64,000 nucleotides of DNA from Streptomyces sp. JB150 (GTDB lineage: Bacteria > Actinomycetota > Actinomycetes > Streptomycetales > Streptomycetaceae), in NCBI RefSeq assembly GCF_011193355.1, contig NZ_CP049780.1:6361798-6425797 (forward strand), in the 5' to 3' direction. Both the position numbers and the translations under genes were made by a program. This document shows, in pieces, positions 42,380-50,536 of this stretch; position 1 is the stretch's first letter, and each line of letters opens with the position of its first letter. The notes below the pieces were generated by a model. That model searched no databases and was not told the origin of the DNA. It saw only the letters and a list, made by a program, of their open reading frames with translations.

Positions 42380-43610
42380 GCTGCGCCGAGGCGTCCGTCG
42401 TCCGCAGCCAGTTGACGTCGTAGCTGAGCACCAGCCGTCCGTCGTCGCCGCCCAGTCCCGGATGCGCCTGCGGGTTGTACGCGGCGACCTCGCCCGGCGG
42501 GAGCGGCGCGGTCAGGACGCGGGCCGGGCCGTGCCACGGGCCGGTGGGGGAGCAGGCCCAGTACGACGTCACGTCGGCCGGCCCGCGGGTGCCCGCCGCC
42601 ATGGTGAACAGCACTTACGTGCCGCCCCGTCGCACCAGCGAGAACGCGCTGCCCACCCCTGTGCGCCGCTCGTCGCCGAGCACCGCAGCGGGCCGCGCCC
42701 CGGCCGCCCACCCGGAACCCGTCCAGAACTCCCAGGCGGCCGCCTCGGCGAGGGAACCCGCCCGGACCCGGGCGACGAAGGCGGAGGAGACCGGCCGGGC
42801 GGCGGCCTGCCCGTCGTCGCCGCCGAAGACGTAGCTGAAGCCGTCCCGCGCGACCAGCGTGGTTCCGAACAGCACCCGACGCGAGGGGTCCGCGACCGCG
42901 CGCTCGTCCCGCACCACGGCGATGCTCTCGACGCGCAGTTCCGGCAGCGACAGCGTGGCGACCTCGGTGGCCAGCGGCACTCCGTAGAACCACGGCGCCC
43001 GGCCCGCCTCGCGCGTCCACAGCACCACCCGGACCACCTGCTCGGCGGCGCCCGGCGAGCGGGGTTCGACGCGGGCGGCGACGGGCCAGCGCCACTGCCC
43101 GGGGGCCGGGTCGGGAAAGAGCGGGGCGGGCAGGGTCGCGGTCAGCCGGCCGCCCGCCGTCATCACCACCGCGGAGTTGCGCACCAGCGGGGCGCCGGCG
43201 TCGCGCCACGGGTGGGACTCGCCGGCCGGGTTGGGCGGGGCGTGCACCGGGCCGAGGTAGGTGTCGCAGAAGAGCCACAGCAGACGGCCGTCGGGCAGGC
43301 GCACGGAGTGGGTGCCGTCGCCCCCCGTCCAGTCGTCGGTGCGGGCGGGGTCGTCGCCGTAGCGGGCGAACTCGGCGGTGAGGCGGTCGGCGGCGGACCA
43401 GGCGGCGACGGTGTGCGGCACGCAGCCGGCCCCCGGCCGTGCCCGGTCGCGGGAGTCCCGCCCGCCGCCCAGCAGCAGGGCCGCGAGCGCCAAGGCCAGC
43501 AGCACGGCCGTGAGCGCGGGCACCAGCGGCGGCCCGCCTCCGGCCCGGACCCGGCGCCGCGCATCCGGCGCCTTGCGTACGTCTCGTCGCGCGCGTCCGT
43601 CCTCGGGCAC
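42312..43610 (-). pseudogene. DUF5005/DUF4185-like beta-propeller gene broken by an in-frame TAA
   Basis: Read as one frame this gives about 431 residues. A basic start and one membrane helix (PLVPALTAVLLALALAALLLGGG) lead to an extracytoplasmic domain: DWTGGDGTHSVRLPDGRLLWLFCDTYLGPV, then RVLFGTTLVARDGFSYVFGGDD. The frame is cut by TAA at 42615-42617 (T-stop-VLFTMAAG) and continues for 100 more residues that clearly belong to the same fold (YWACSPTGPWHGPARVL, YNPQAHPGLGGDDGRLVLSYDVNW). A TAC-to-TAA change explains it. GTG 43610 begins 11 bases after the sialidase stop, so they were an operon. The fragment may be inactive or made full length by readthrough. Confidence 0.8.
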
Positions 43611-43621
43611 GCTCCGGGACG

Positions 43622-45505
43622 TTAGCGGCTGCGGTCCACCCGGTCCATGGGCAGCCACAGCACGGTGCCCGCGAGGGAGGCGCCGTCCGGCTCGCCGTCG
43701 GCCAGTGCCCGGTTCCACAGCCGGACCTCGTCGATCGCACCGGCGAAGAACGCCCGCGCGTCCATGCGCTGCCCGATGTGCACCCCGAACGGCGCGTTGC
43801 GGCTGAGCGAGCCGGGCACGTCCGCCGTTTCGGCGGCCGCCGCGCCGTCGACGGACAGGGTCAGCCGCCCGTTCCCGCGCCGCAGCACCAGGCGGTGCCA
43901 GCGGCCGTCGTCGCGGGCGCCCGCCGCGCTCACCTCGGCCGTGCGCACCGCCCTGGCGCCCTCCCGCACGGTGATCAGCCCGCGCAGCCGGTCGTGCGCG
44001 GGCTCCGCCCACAGCCGCAGCCCCGGCTGCGAGCCGCCGGCGCCGCCGACCGACAGCAGCGGCTGTTCGCCAGAGCCCGCGGTGTACCGGAACCACAAGG
44101 ACGCCGTGAACTCGCCTGTCCCCAGTGCCAGTTGGGCGCGGTGGGGCAGTCGTACGGCGTCGTCGGCGCCGTCCAGGGCCAGCGCGCCGCCCAGGGCGCC
44201 GTCGGGGACGGGCGCGGCGCCGCCGAGGACGGCCGCCCGCTCGCCGTACGGGCCGACGTCGGGGGTGACCGGGTCGGGGCCGCGGGGCGGCACCAGCCAG
44301 TCCTCGGTGAAGCGGGCGAAGCGGATCTCGTCGCGGGCGTCGGCGGCCCCGGCCTCGTAGAGCAGGCCGACGGTGTCCGGGGTGATCTCCGCCATGTCGG
44401 AGTAGCCCGCCCAGTCACGGGTGACGACCGTGCCCCGGTCCACGCTGTCCCAGGTGCGGCCGCCGTCGGGGGAGGAGCGGATCATCATGGTCCGGCGGCG
44501 GTCGGGATCGGCGGGCGCGGACAGCAGCAGCCGCGAGCCCAGCCGGAGGACCGCGCCCTGCACCTGCGGGGTGTACAGGTCCGGCAGGGCCTCGAACGGC
44601 GCGTCGAAGGTGTCGCCGCCGTCGCCGCTGACGGCCTGGGTGCGGTGGCCGAGGTCGGTGCCGTCCTGTTCCCGGCCGCTCACCAGGATCGCGCCGTCGG
44701 CGAGTTCGGTCACCGTCAGCTCGGAGGGCTTCTGGCGGAAGACGCCGTCGTCCGCGACCGGCCAGGAGTCCGTCGCCCCGATCCGCCAGTGGTCGCCGCC
44801 GTCGTCGCTGACGACCAGCGCGGCGTGGTTCTCGGTGACCCGGCCGCCGTCCCACGTCTCGGCGTTGACACCGAACACCAGCCGTCCGGCGTGGGTCCCG
44901 TGGGCGAGCTGGACGCCGTGCCCGGGCCCGGTGGCGTACCAGGCGTTCCAGTGCGGGGGCGCGATCTCCCCGCTCAGCTCGCGCGGCGCGGACCAGGTCC
45001 GCCCGTCGTCGTCGCTGTGCTGCAGGTGCGGGGTGCGGTCGCAGGGCACCCCGCAGCCCGCCGCGTCCGTACGGCCCGTGTTGTGCGTCTGCGCCAGCAG
45101 GACGCGGCCCGTCTCGCGGTCCACCACCGGGGCCGGGTTGCCGTGGGTGTCACCGGCGCCCTCGGTCACCACCTGGAGCGCGCCCCAGGTGCGGCCGCCG
45201 TCCGTGGAGCGCTTGACGACGATGTCGATGTCGGCCGCGTCCCCGCAGTTCAGCACCCGTCCCTCGGCGAACGCGAGCAGGGTGCCCGCGGTGGTCCGCA
45301 CCAGGGCGGGGATGCGGAAGCAGGCGTAACCGGGCTCCTGCGAGGCCTCGAAGAGCACCTGCTGCTCGAACGGGGCGATGCCCGCCGGGGATGCGGCCCG
45401 CGCGGCTTCCGGGAAGACGCCGGCTGCCGGAAGGACGGCGGTCGCCGTGAGGACGGCGGCCGTGGTGACGGTGGATCTCGTGCGTGCGAGAAGGCCTGAC
45501 GGCAC
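43622..45505 (-). CDS. Secreted exo-alpha-sialidase with LamG-like domain
   Basis: A 627-residue protein with a signal peptide (1-38, FPEAARA). The sialidase propeller (about 45-390) shows the FRIP-type motif YACFRIPALVRT. Four Asp boxes are visible: STDGGRTW, SDDDGRTW, SGDGGDTF and SPDGGRTW. The Glu/Tyr nucleophile region is likely around TVGLLYEAG. A LamG/concanavalin-like module follows (about 430-627, LALDGADDAVRLPHRAQLALG..AIDEVRLWNRALADGE). It should remove terminal sialic or related acids from host or environmental glycans. Start GTG 45505. The downstream DUF5005-like gene was probably its partner. Confidence 0.9.
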   Translation of the reverse strand: MPSGLLARTRSTVTTAAVLTATAVLPAAGVFPEAARAASPAGIAPFEQQVLFEASQEPGYACFRIPALVRTTAGTLLAFAEGRVLNCGDAADIDIVVKRSTDGGRTWGALQVVTEGAGDTHGNPAPVVDRETGRVLLAQTHNTGRTDAAGCGVPCDRTPHLQHSDDDGRTWSAPRELSGEIAPPHWNAWYATGPGHGVQLAHGTHAGRLVFGVNAETWDGGRVTENHAALVVSDDGGDHWRIGATDSWPVADDGVFRQKPSELTVTELADGAILVSGREQDGTDLGHRTQAVSGDGGDTFDAPFEALPDLYTPQVQGAVLRLGSRLLLSAPADPDRRRTMMIRSSPDGGRTWDSVDRGTVVTRDWAGYSDMAEITPDTVGLLYEAGAADARDEIRFARFTEDWLVPPRGPDPVTPDVGPYGERAAVLGGAAPVPDGALGGALALDGADDAVRLPHRAQLALGTGEFTASLWFRYTAGSGEQPLLSVGGAGGSQPGLRLWAEPAHDRLRGLITVREGARAVRTAEVSAAGARDDGRWHRLVLRRGNGRLTLSVDGAAAAETADVPGSLSRNAPFGVHIGQRMDARAFFAGAIDEVRLWNRALADGEPDGASLAGTVLWLPMDRVDRSR

Positions 45506-45759
45506 AGTGGGACTGCCCTTCGGCTGGGACGGACTTGCGGACCTCCCGCGTCAACCTAGGGAGCCGCGGACGGCCGCCGCCGTCACCGACACCCGCGCGC
45601 GGGCACACCGTCACCGGGCCGGGTGTACGCCGCCCCTGACGCCCCGTCAGACTTGCGGCACCACCTTGCAGAGACCGCCCGCCCCTCGATCACCTCGTGC
45701 GCACACCCGGCTTGCTTCGAGGTGAACTCCCGGTGAACGACGGGCCGTAGCGCACCGTC

Positions 45760-45807
45760 GTCGCTGTCGCTGTCGCAGTCGCAGTCGCTGTCGCTGTCGC
45801 TGTCGCA
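45760..45807. repeat. Hexanucleotide microsatellite, eight copies
   Basis: Eight gtcgc(t/a) units in a row: five end in t, three in a. It sits in the 326-base gap 45506-45831 between the sialidase start and the fdhD end. I see no gene or strong hairpin in that gap. Length changes by slippage are likely. Confidence 0.92.
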
Positions 45808-45831
45808 CGGCGCCGGGTCGCGGCGCGCCGG

Positions 45832-46680
45832 TCAGTCGCGGGTGGCCGGGGTGCGCAGCGCGAGGCGGTGTTCGCCCGCGTACACGTTCATGGAGCTGCC
45901 GCGCAGGAAGCCCACCAGCGTCAGCCCCGTCTCCGCGGCCAGGTCGACGGCGAGCGAGGACGGCGCCGACACCGCCGCCAGCATCGGAATGCCCGCCATC
46001 ACCGCCTTCTGCGCCAGCTCGAAGGAGGCCCGGCCGGACACCAGGAGGATCGCCCGGGACAGCGGCAGGCCGCCGCTCTGCAGGGCGCGGCCGACCAGCT
46101 TGTCGACCGCGTTGTGCCGGCCCACGTCCTCCCGTACGTCCAGCAGCTCGCCGTCCTCGTCGAACAGGGCCGCCGCGTGCAGTCCGCCGGTGCGGTCGAA
46201 GACCCGCTGGGCGGCGCGCAGCCGGTCGGGGAGGGTCGCCAGCAGCTCCGGGTCCACGCGCAGCGGGGGCTCGTCGGCGACCGGGAAGCGGGCGGTCGTC
46301 CGCACCGCGTCCAGGCTGGCCTTGCCGCACAGGCCGCAGGAGGAGGTGGTGTAGACGTTGCGTTCGAGGGTGATGTCCGGGAGGGCCACCGTGGGGGCGG
46401 TCTGCACGTCGACGACGTTGTACGTGTTGGAGCCGTCCGCCGTCGCCCCGGCGCAGTACACGATGTTGCGCAGATCGTCCGCCGTCGCGAGGACGCCCTC
46501 GCTCACCAGGAAGCCGGCGGCCAGCGCGAAGTCGTCGCCCGGTGTCCGCATGGTGATCGCCAGCGGCTTGCCGTTCAGCCGGATCTCCAGCGGCTCCTCG
46601 GCGACGAGCGTGTCGGGGCGGGACGTGACCGCCCCGTCGCGGATGCGGATCACCTTGCGTCGTTCCGTGACTCGTCCCAT
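45832..46680 (-). CDS. fdhD: Formate dehydrogenase sulfurtransferase FdhD
   Basis: A 282-residue protein. The two cysteines that carry sulfur from IscS to the Mo-bis-PGD cofactor are in YTTSSCGLCGKAS (C115, C118). Other family marks are NTYNVVDVQ, REDVGRHNAVDKLVG (about 180-195) and LLVSGRASFELAQKAVMAGIP. Start ATG 46680 fits family length; the frame is open upstream without a good site. No formate dehydrogenase gene is adjacent, so its client must be elsewhere in the genome. Confidence 0.94.
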   Translation of the reverse strand: MGRVTERRKVIRIRDGAVTSRPDTLVAEEPLEIRLNGKPLAITMRTPGDDFALAAGFLVSEGVLATADDLRNIVYCAGATADGSNTYNVVDVQTAPTVALPDITLERNVYTTSSCGLCGKASLDAVRTTARFPVADEPPLRVDPELLATLPDRLRAAQRVFDRTGGLHAAALFDEDGELLDVREDVGRHNAVDKLVGRALQSGGLPLSRAILLVSGRASFELAQKAVMAGIPMLAAVSAPSSLAVDLAAETGLTLVGFLRGSSMNVYAGEHRLALRTPATRD

Positions 46681-46931
46681 GTCCCGATCAGTCCCGTCCG
46701 TCCCGGTACCGTACGGGCCGGCGGCCGACGCGGCCCGTACGCCCTCATTGTCCTGCACGCGCCGGGACGGGTCGCGGCCACACCGCGGGACGCGCGGCTC
46801 CCGGCGGCCGGTCTGATGGAAGCCGACAATCCGGGCGCCCGTTTCCTGTGGCATCACCTGCCGTGCTACCCGTCAGTCACTGATCAGACTGGTGAACCCC
46901 GCTACCCGAGGCCCGAGGGGGAACACCATCC

Positions 46932-47879
46932 ATGAACGGCTCGCGCATCACCGCCGTCGGCCACTACCAGCCCGCCAGGGTCCTCACCAACGAGGACCTG
47001 GCGGGCATGGTCGACACGAGTGACGAGTGGATCACGTCCCGGGTCGGCATCCGTACGCGGCACATCGCCGGCCCCGACGAGCCCGTGGACGAGCTGGCCG
47101 CGCACGCCGCCGCCAAGGCGCTCGCGGCGGCGGGACTCACCCCCGGCGACATCGACCTGGTGCTCGTCGCCACGTCGACGGCCGTCGACCGCTCCCCGAA
47201 CACGGCCGCCCGGGTCGCCGCCCGCCTCGGCATCCCCCGGCCCGCCGCGATGGACCTGAACGTGGTGTGCGCCGGCTTCACCCACGCCCTGGCGACCGCC
47301 GACCACACCGTGCGGGCCGGGGCGGCGCGGCGGGCCCTGGTCATCGGCGCCGACAAGATGTCCGACGTCACCGACTGGACCGACCGCACCACCTGCGTGC
47401 TCGTCGGCGACGGGGCGGGCGCCGCGGTCGTGGAGGCCTGCGGCTCCGGCGAGGAGGCGGGCATCGGTCCGGTGCTGTGGGGATCGGTGCCCGAGATGGG
47501 GCACGCGGTGCGCATCGAGGGCACGCCCGCGCGGTTCGCGCAGGAGGGCCAGAGCGTCTACCGCTGGGCGACGACCCAGCTGCCGCCGCTCGCCCGCGCG
47601 GCCTGCGAACGGGCCGGGCTCGCCCCCGAGGACCTGGCCGCGGTGGTGCTGCACCAGGCCAACCTGCGCATCATCGAACCCCTCGCCGAACGGCTCGGCG
47701 CCGTCAACGCGGTGGTCGCGCGCGACGTGACCGAATCGGGCAACACCTCGGCCGCCAGCATCCCGCTCGCCTTCTCGAAGCTGGTGGAGAAGGGCGCCGT
47801 GACGAGCGGCGACCCGGTGCTGCTGTTCGGTTTCGGCGGCAACCTGTCGTACGCCGGGCAGGTCGTCCGCTGCCCGTGA
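46932..47879 (+). CDS. 3-oxoacyl-ACP synthase III family protein (FabH-like)
   Basis: A 315-residue thiolase-fold enzyme with complete KAS III triad: Cys113 (DLNVVCAGFTHAL), His241 (VLHQANLRI) and Asn271 (ESGNTSAASIP). The end GDPVLLFGFGGNLSYAGQVV is typical. It condenses an acyl-CoA starter with malonyl-ACP or transfers an acyl group. It stands alone, away from a fab operon, so a specialised starter or secondary metabolite role is possible. ATG 46932 follows GAGGGGGAA. The upstream dyad CAGTC-ACTGATCA-GACTG (46874-46891) may be an operator. Confidence 0.92.
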   Translation: MNGSRITAVGHYQPARVLTNEDLAGMVDTSDEWITSRVGIRTRHIAGPDEPVDELAAHAAAKALAAAGLTPGDIDLVLVATSTAVDRSPNTAARVAARLGIPRPAAMDLNVVCAGFTHALATADHTVRAGAARRALVIGADKMSDVTDWTDRTTCVLVGDGAGAAVVEACGSGEEAGIGPVLWGSVPEMGHAVRIEGTPARFAQEGQSVYRWATTQLPPLARAACERAGLAPEDLAAVVLHQANLRIIEPLAERLGAVNAVVARDVTESGNTSAASIPLAFSKLVEKGAVTSGDPVLLFGFGGNLSYAGQVVRCP

Positions 47880-47910
47880 CACCGCGTTGACGACTCGCCG
47901 GGCCCGTCGT

Positions 47911-48000
47911 CACGCCTTGCCGTGTCGCGGGCCCGTGGTCACCGCCTTGCCGTGTCGCGGGCCCGTGGTCACCGCCTTGCCGTGTCGCGGGCCCGTCGTC
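47911..48000. repeat. 30-bp minisatellite, three near-identical copies
   Basis: Copies at 47911-47940, 47941-47970 and 47971-48000 (accgccttgccgtgtcgcgg start) differ at only two positions. Partial copies flank them (from about 47897 and at 48001). It fills the gap between the KAS III stop and the convergent NmrA gene's stop. There are no spacers, so it is not a CRISPR. Confidence 0.93.
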
Positions 48001-48029
48001 ACCGCCTCGTCGCCGGCGGGGTGCGGGGC

Positions 48030-48872
48030 TCAGAAGGCGTCGGCGTGCGCCCGGGCCCACTGCTCGAAGGTGCGCGGGTCCCGTCCCGTCACCTCCCGCA
48101 CCGTCGGCCGCACCACGGACTCGTCCAGGGTGCCGTCGACGAAGAAGCTGACGATCGCGTCCGCGAACGACTTCGGCATCGCCGCCTCCAGCTCGGCACG
48201 CGCCTCCGCGGGCCCGAGCCCCACGGCGCGCAGATCCCGGCCCAGCACCTCACCGAGGACGCGGACCCGATCGGCCGGCAATAGGGCCTGCGGGCCGGTC
48301 AGTTCCAGGGCGCGGCCGGTGTGCGCGTCGGTGAGCAGGGCGTGCAGGGCGCACTGGGCGATGTCGTAGGGGTCGATGTCGGTGGTGTACACGTCCGGGA
48401 ACGGCACCCGTACGGTGTCGCCCGCGCGGATCTGGTCCACCAGGCGCAGCGCGTTCGACATGAAGCTGGTCGGCCGCAGGAAGGTCCAGGCAAGCCCGGA
48501 CTCGCGCACCGACTCCTCGGCGTCGATCAGATACGCGGAGACGGCGTTGGTGCGGTCGCCGGTGGCCGCGGACCCGCCGGACAGCATCACCACCCGCTCC
48601 ACCCCGGCGTCCCGCGCGTCCGCGAGGATCTGCCGTTGCCCGCCGTAGCCCGGCATCAGGAACATCGCGCGGACGCCCTTCAGCGCGTCCCGCACCGTCT
48701 CCGCCCGGTCCAGGTCACCCGCGACGCCCTCGACCCCGGCCGGTAACGCCTCGCCCGCCCGGCCGCCCAGCCGCCCCGAACGACTCAACGCCCGCACCGG
48801 CTCACCCGCCTGTGCGAGCCCCCGCACCAGTTCGGCACCGACGTTCCCCGTCGCACCCGTCACCAGGATCAC
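48030..48872 (-). CDS. NAD(P)-binding NmrA-type reductase
   Basis: A 280-residue atypical short-chain dehydrogenase. Nucleotide motif ILVTGATGNVGAELVRGLAQ at residues 2-21, VVMLSGGSAATGD at about 93-105, then AWTFLRPTSFMSNALRL. The usual YxxxK is replaced (DAEESVRESG region), as in NmrA/azoreductase-like sensors. It could reduce a small molecule or sense redox state. Start GTG 48872. Single gene, divergent from the ROK regulator (289 bases between starts). Confidence 0.88.
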   Translation of the reverse strand: MILVTGATGNVGAELVRGLAQAGEPVRALSRSGRLGGRAGEALPAGVEGVAGDLDRAETVRDALKGVRAMFLMPGYGGQRQILADARDAGVERVVMLSGGSAATGDRTNAVSAYLIDAEESVRESGLAWTFLRPTSFMSNALRLVDQIRAGDTVRVPFPDVYTTDIDPYDIAQCALHALLTDAHTGRALELTGPQALLPADRVRVLGEVLGRDLRAVGLGPAEARAELEAAMPKSFADAIVSFFVDGTLDESVVRPTVREVTGRDPRTFEQWARAHADAF

Positions 48873-49036
48873 AGCCCCGTCCTCTCCCCACCCCCGGACC
48901 GCTCCCCGCCCCGGGTCGTGCGTTCATCCTGGGCTGCGCGGTGCGGTCGCGCCAGAGTGGGGGAGGGCCGGGCTCTCCCGGCGCCGCTCCTTCGGTGGCC
49001 GTACCGAGCCCGTCCCCGCGCGGCTTTGTCCTGTGA

Positions 49037-49078
49037 GTGGAAAAAGTAGGGGCCAATTCCTGCGCGACTTCTTCCCAC
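49037..49078. promoter_or_regulatory. Dyad upstream of the ROK regulator, possible ROK operator
   Basis: Near-inverted arms GTGGAAAAAGT (49037-49047) and ACTTCTTCCCAC (49067-49078) are about 20 bases apart, in an A/T-rich island unusual for this DNA. TACGTT at about 49094 could be a -10. Autoregulation by the ROK protein is an inference. Confidence 0.45.
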
Positions 49079-49161
49079 CTCCGGCAGCCGCTGCTACGTT
49101 CCCCCTCGAAAGCCGGACGCACCGGTGACCGCGATGGCCGGACATGAGGCGGGAGGGGTAC

Positions 49162-50352
49162 GTGAGACGCATGACCGCGCGACCCGCGAACGCCCATCAG
49201 GCCAGACTGCTGAAGCTGTTGCGGGACGGCGGGCCCAACTCGCGGGCCCAGCTCGGCGACCAGGTCGATCTGTCGCGGTCCAAACTGGCCGTGGAGGTCG
49301 ACCGGCTGCTGGAGACGGGCCTGGTCGTGGCCGACGGACTCGCCGCCTCGCGCGGCGGCCGGCGCTCCCACAACATCCGGCTCGCCCCCGGCCTGCGTTT
49401 CCTCGGCGTCGACATCGGTGCCACCTCCATCGACGTCGCCGTCACCAACGCGGAGCTCGAGATCCTGGGCCACATCACCCAGCCCATGGAGGTCCGCGAG
49501 GGGCCCGTCGCGGTTTTCGAGCAAGTCCTCGCGATGGCGGGCAAGTTGAAGGCCTCGGGGCTCGCCGAGGGGTTCGACGGCGCCGGCATCGGCGTGCCCG
49601 GCCCGGTGCGCTTCCCCGAGGGCATCCCGGTCGCGCCCCCGATCATGCCCGGCTGGGACGGCTTCCCGGTCCGGGAGGCGCTCAGCCAGGAACTCGGCTG
49701 CCCCGTCATGGTCGACAACGACGTGAACCTGATGGCCATGGGGGAGCAGCACGCCGGCGTCGCCCGCTCCGTCGGCGACTTCCTCTGCGTCAAGATCGGC
49801 ACCGGCATCGGCTGCGGCATCGTCGCCGGCGGGACGGTCCACCGCGGTACGACGGGCAGCGCCGGCGACATCGGCCACATCCAGGCCGTACCCGACGGCC
49901 GCCCCTGCGCCTGCGGCAACCGGGGCTGCCTGGAGGCCCACTTCAGCGGCGCCGCCCTCGCCCGCGACGCCCTGGAGGCCGCCCAGCAGGGGCAGTCCGC
50001 CGAACTCGCCGCGCGCCTGGAGGTGAACGGCACCCTCACCGCCGCCGACGTCGCCGCCGCGGCCGCCGCGGGCGACGCCGTCTCGCTCGACCTGATCCGC
50101 GAGGGAGGCACCCGTACCGGCCAGGTCATCGCCGGCCTGGTCAGCTTCTTCAACCCCGGCCTGGTGGTGATCGGCGGCGGGGTGACCGGCCTCGGCCACA
50201 CCCTGCTCGCCGCGATCCGCACCCAGGTCTACCGCCAGTCGCTGCCGCTCGCGACCGGCAACCTGCCCATCGTGCTGGGGGAGTTGGGCCCCACCGCCGG
50301 TGTCATCGGCGCGGCCCGGCTCATCAGCGACCACCTGTTCTCACCCGCGTAG
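49162..50352 (+). CDS. ROK-family transcriptional regulator of the sugar cluster
   Basis: A 396-residue protein. Winged HTH at residues 8-60 (NAHQARLLKLLRDGGPNSRAQLGDQVDLSRSKLAVEVDRLL). Sugar-kinase-like ROK domain follows, with FLGVDIGATSIDVAV (phosphate loop), VMVDNDVNLMAMGE and the zinc site CACGNRGCLEA. Such proteins repress sugar operons and release DNA on binding a sugar. GTG 49162 lies 5 bases after GGAGG; ATG 49144 and 49171 are alternatives. It precedes the ABC importer genes by 184 bases and is probably their regulator. Confidence 0.9.
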   Translation: MRRMTARPANAHQARLLKLLRDGGPNSRAQLGDQVDLSRSKLAVEVDRLLETGLVVADGLAASRGGRRSHNIRLAPGLRFLGVDIGATSIDVAVTNAELEILGHITQPMEVREGPVAVFEQVLAMAGKLKASGLAEGFDGAGIGVPGPVRFPEGIPVAPPIMPGWDGFPVREALSQELGCPVMVDNDVNLMAMGEQHAGVARSVGDFLCVKIGTGIGCGIVAGGTVHRGTTGSAGDIGHIQAVPDGRPCACGNRGCLEAHFSGAALARDALEAAQQGQSAELAARLEVNGTLTAADVAAAAAAGDAVSLDLIREGGTRTGQVIAGLVSFFNPGLVVIGGGVTGLGHTLLAAIRTQVYRQSLPLATGNLPIVLGELGPTAGVIGAARLISDHLFSPA

Positions 50353-50536
50353 GCACAGCCCCGTACGACCGCACGACCGTACGACCCCGAGTTCGACCGC
50401 GTCAGTTCGGCACACATACCCGGCTCAGCGCTCCGCCCTGCCCTGCCCCGTTTCGCCCAGCCCTTCCTCCCCCCCGCCCCCCGCTCCACCCTCGCCCTGA
50501 ACCGGCCCGCACCCACGCCCGCCGAGGGGAACCCAC

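Noticed and set aside
47911..48000. Possible CRISPR array
   Set aside because: The 30-bp copies are directly adjacent with no spacers and no cas gene is nearby.
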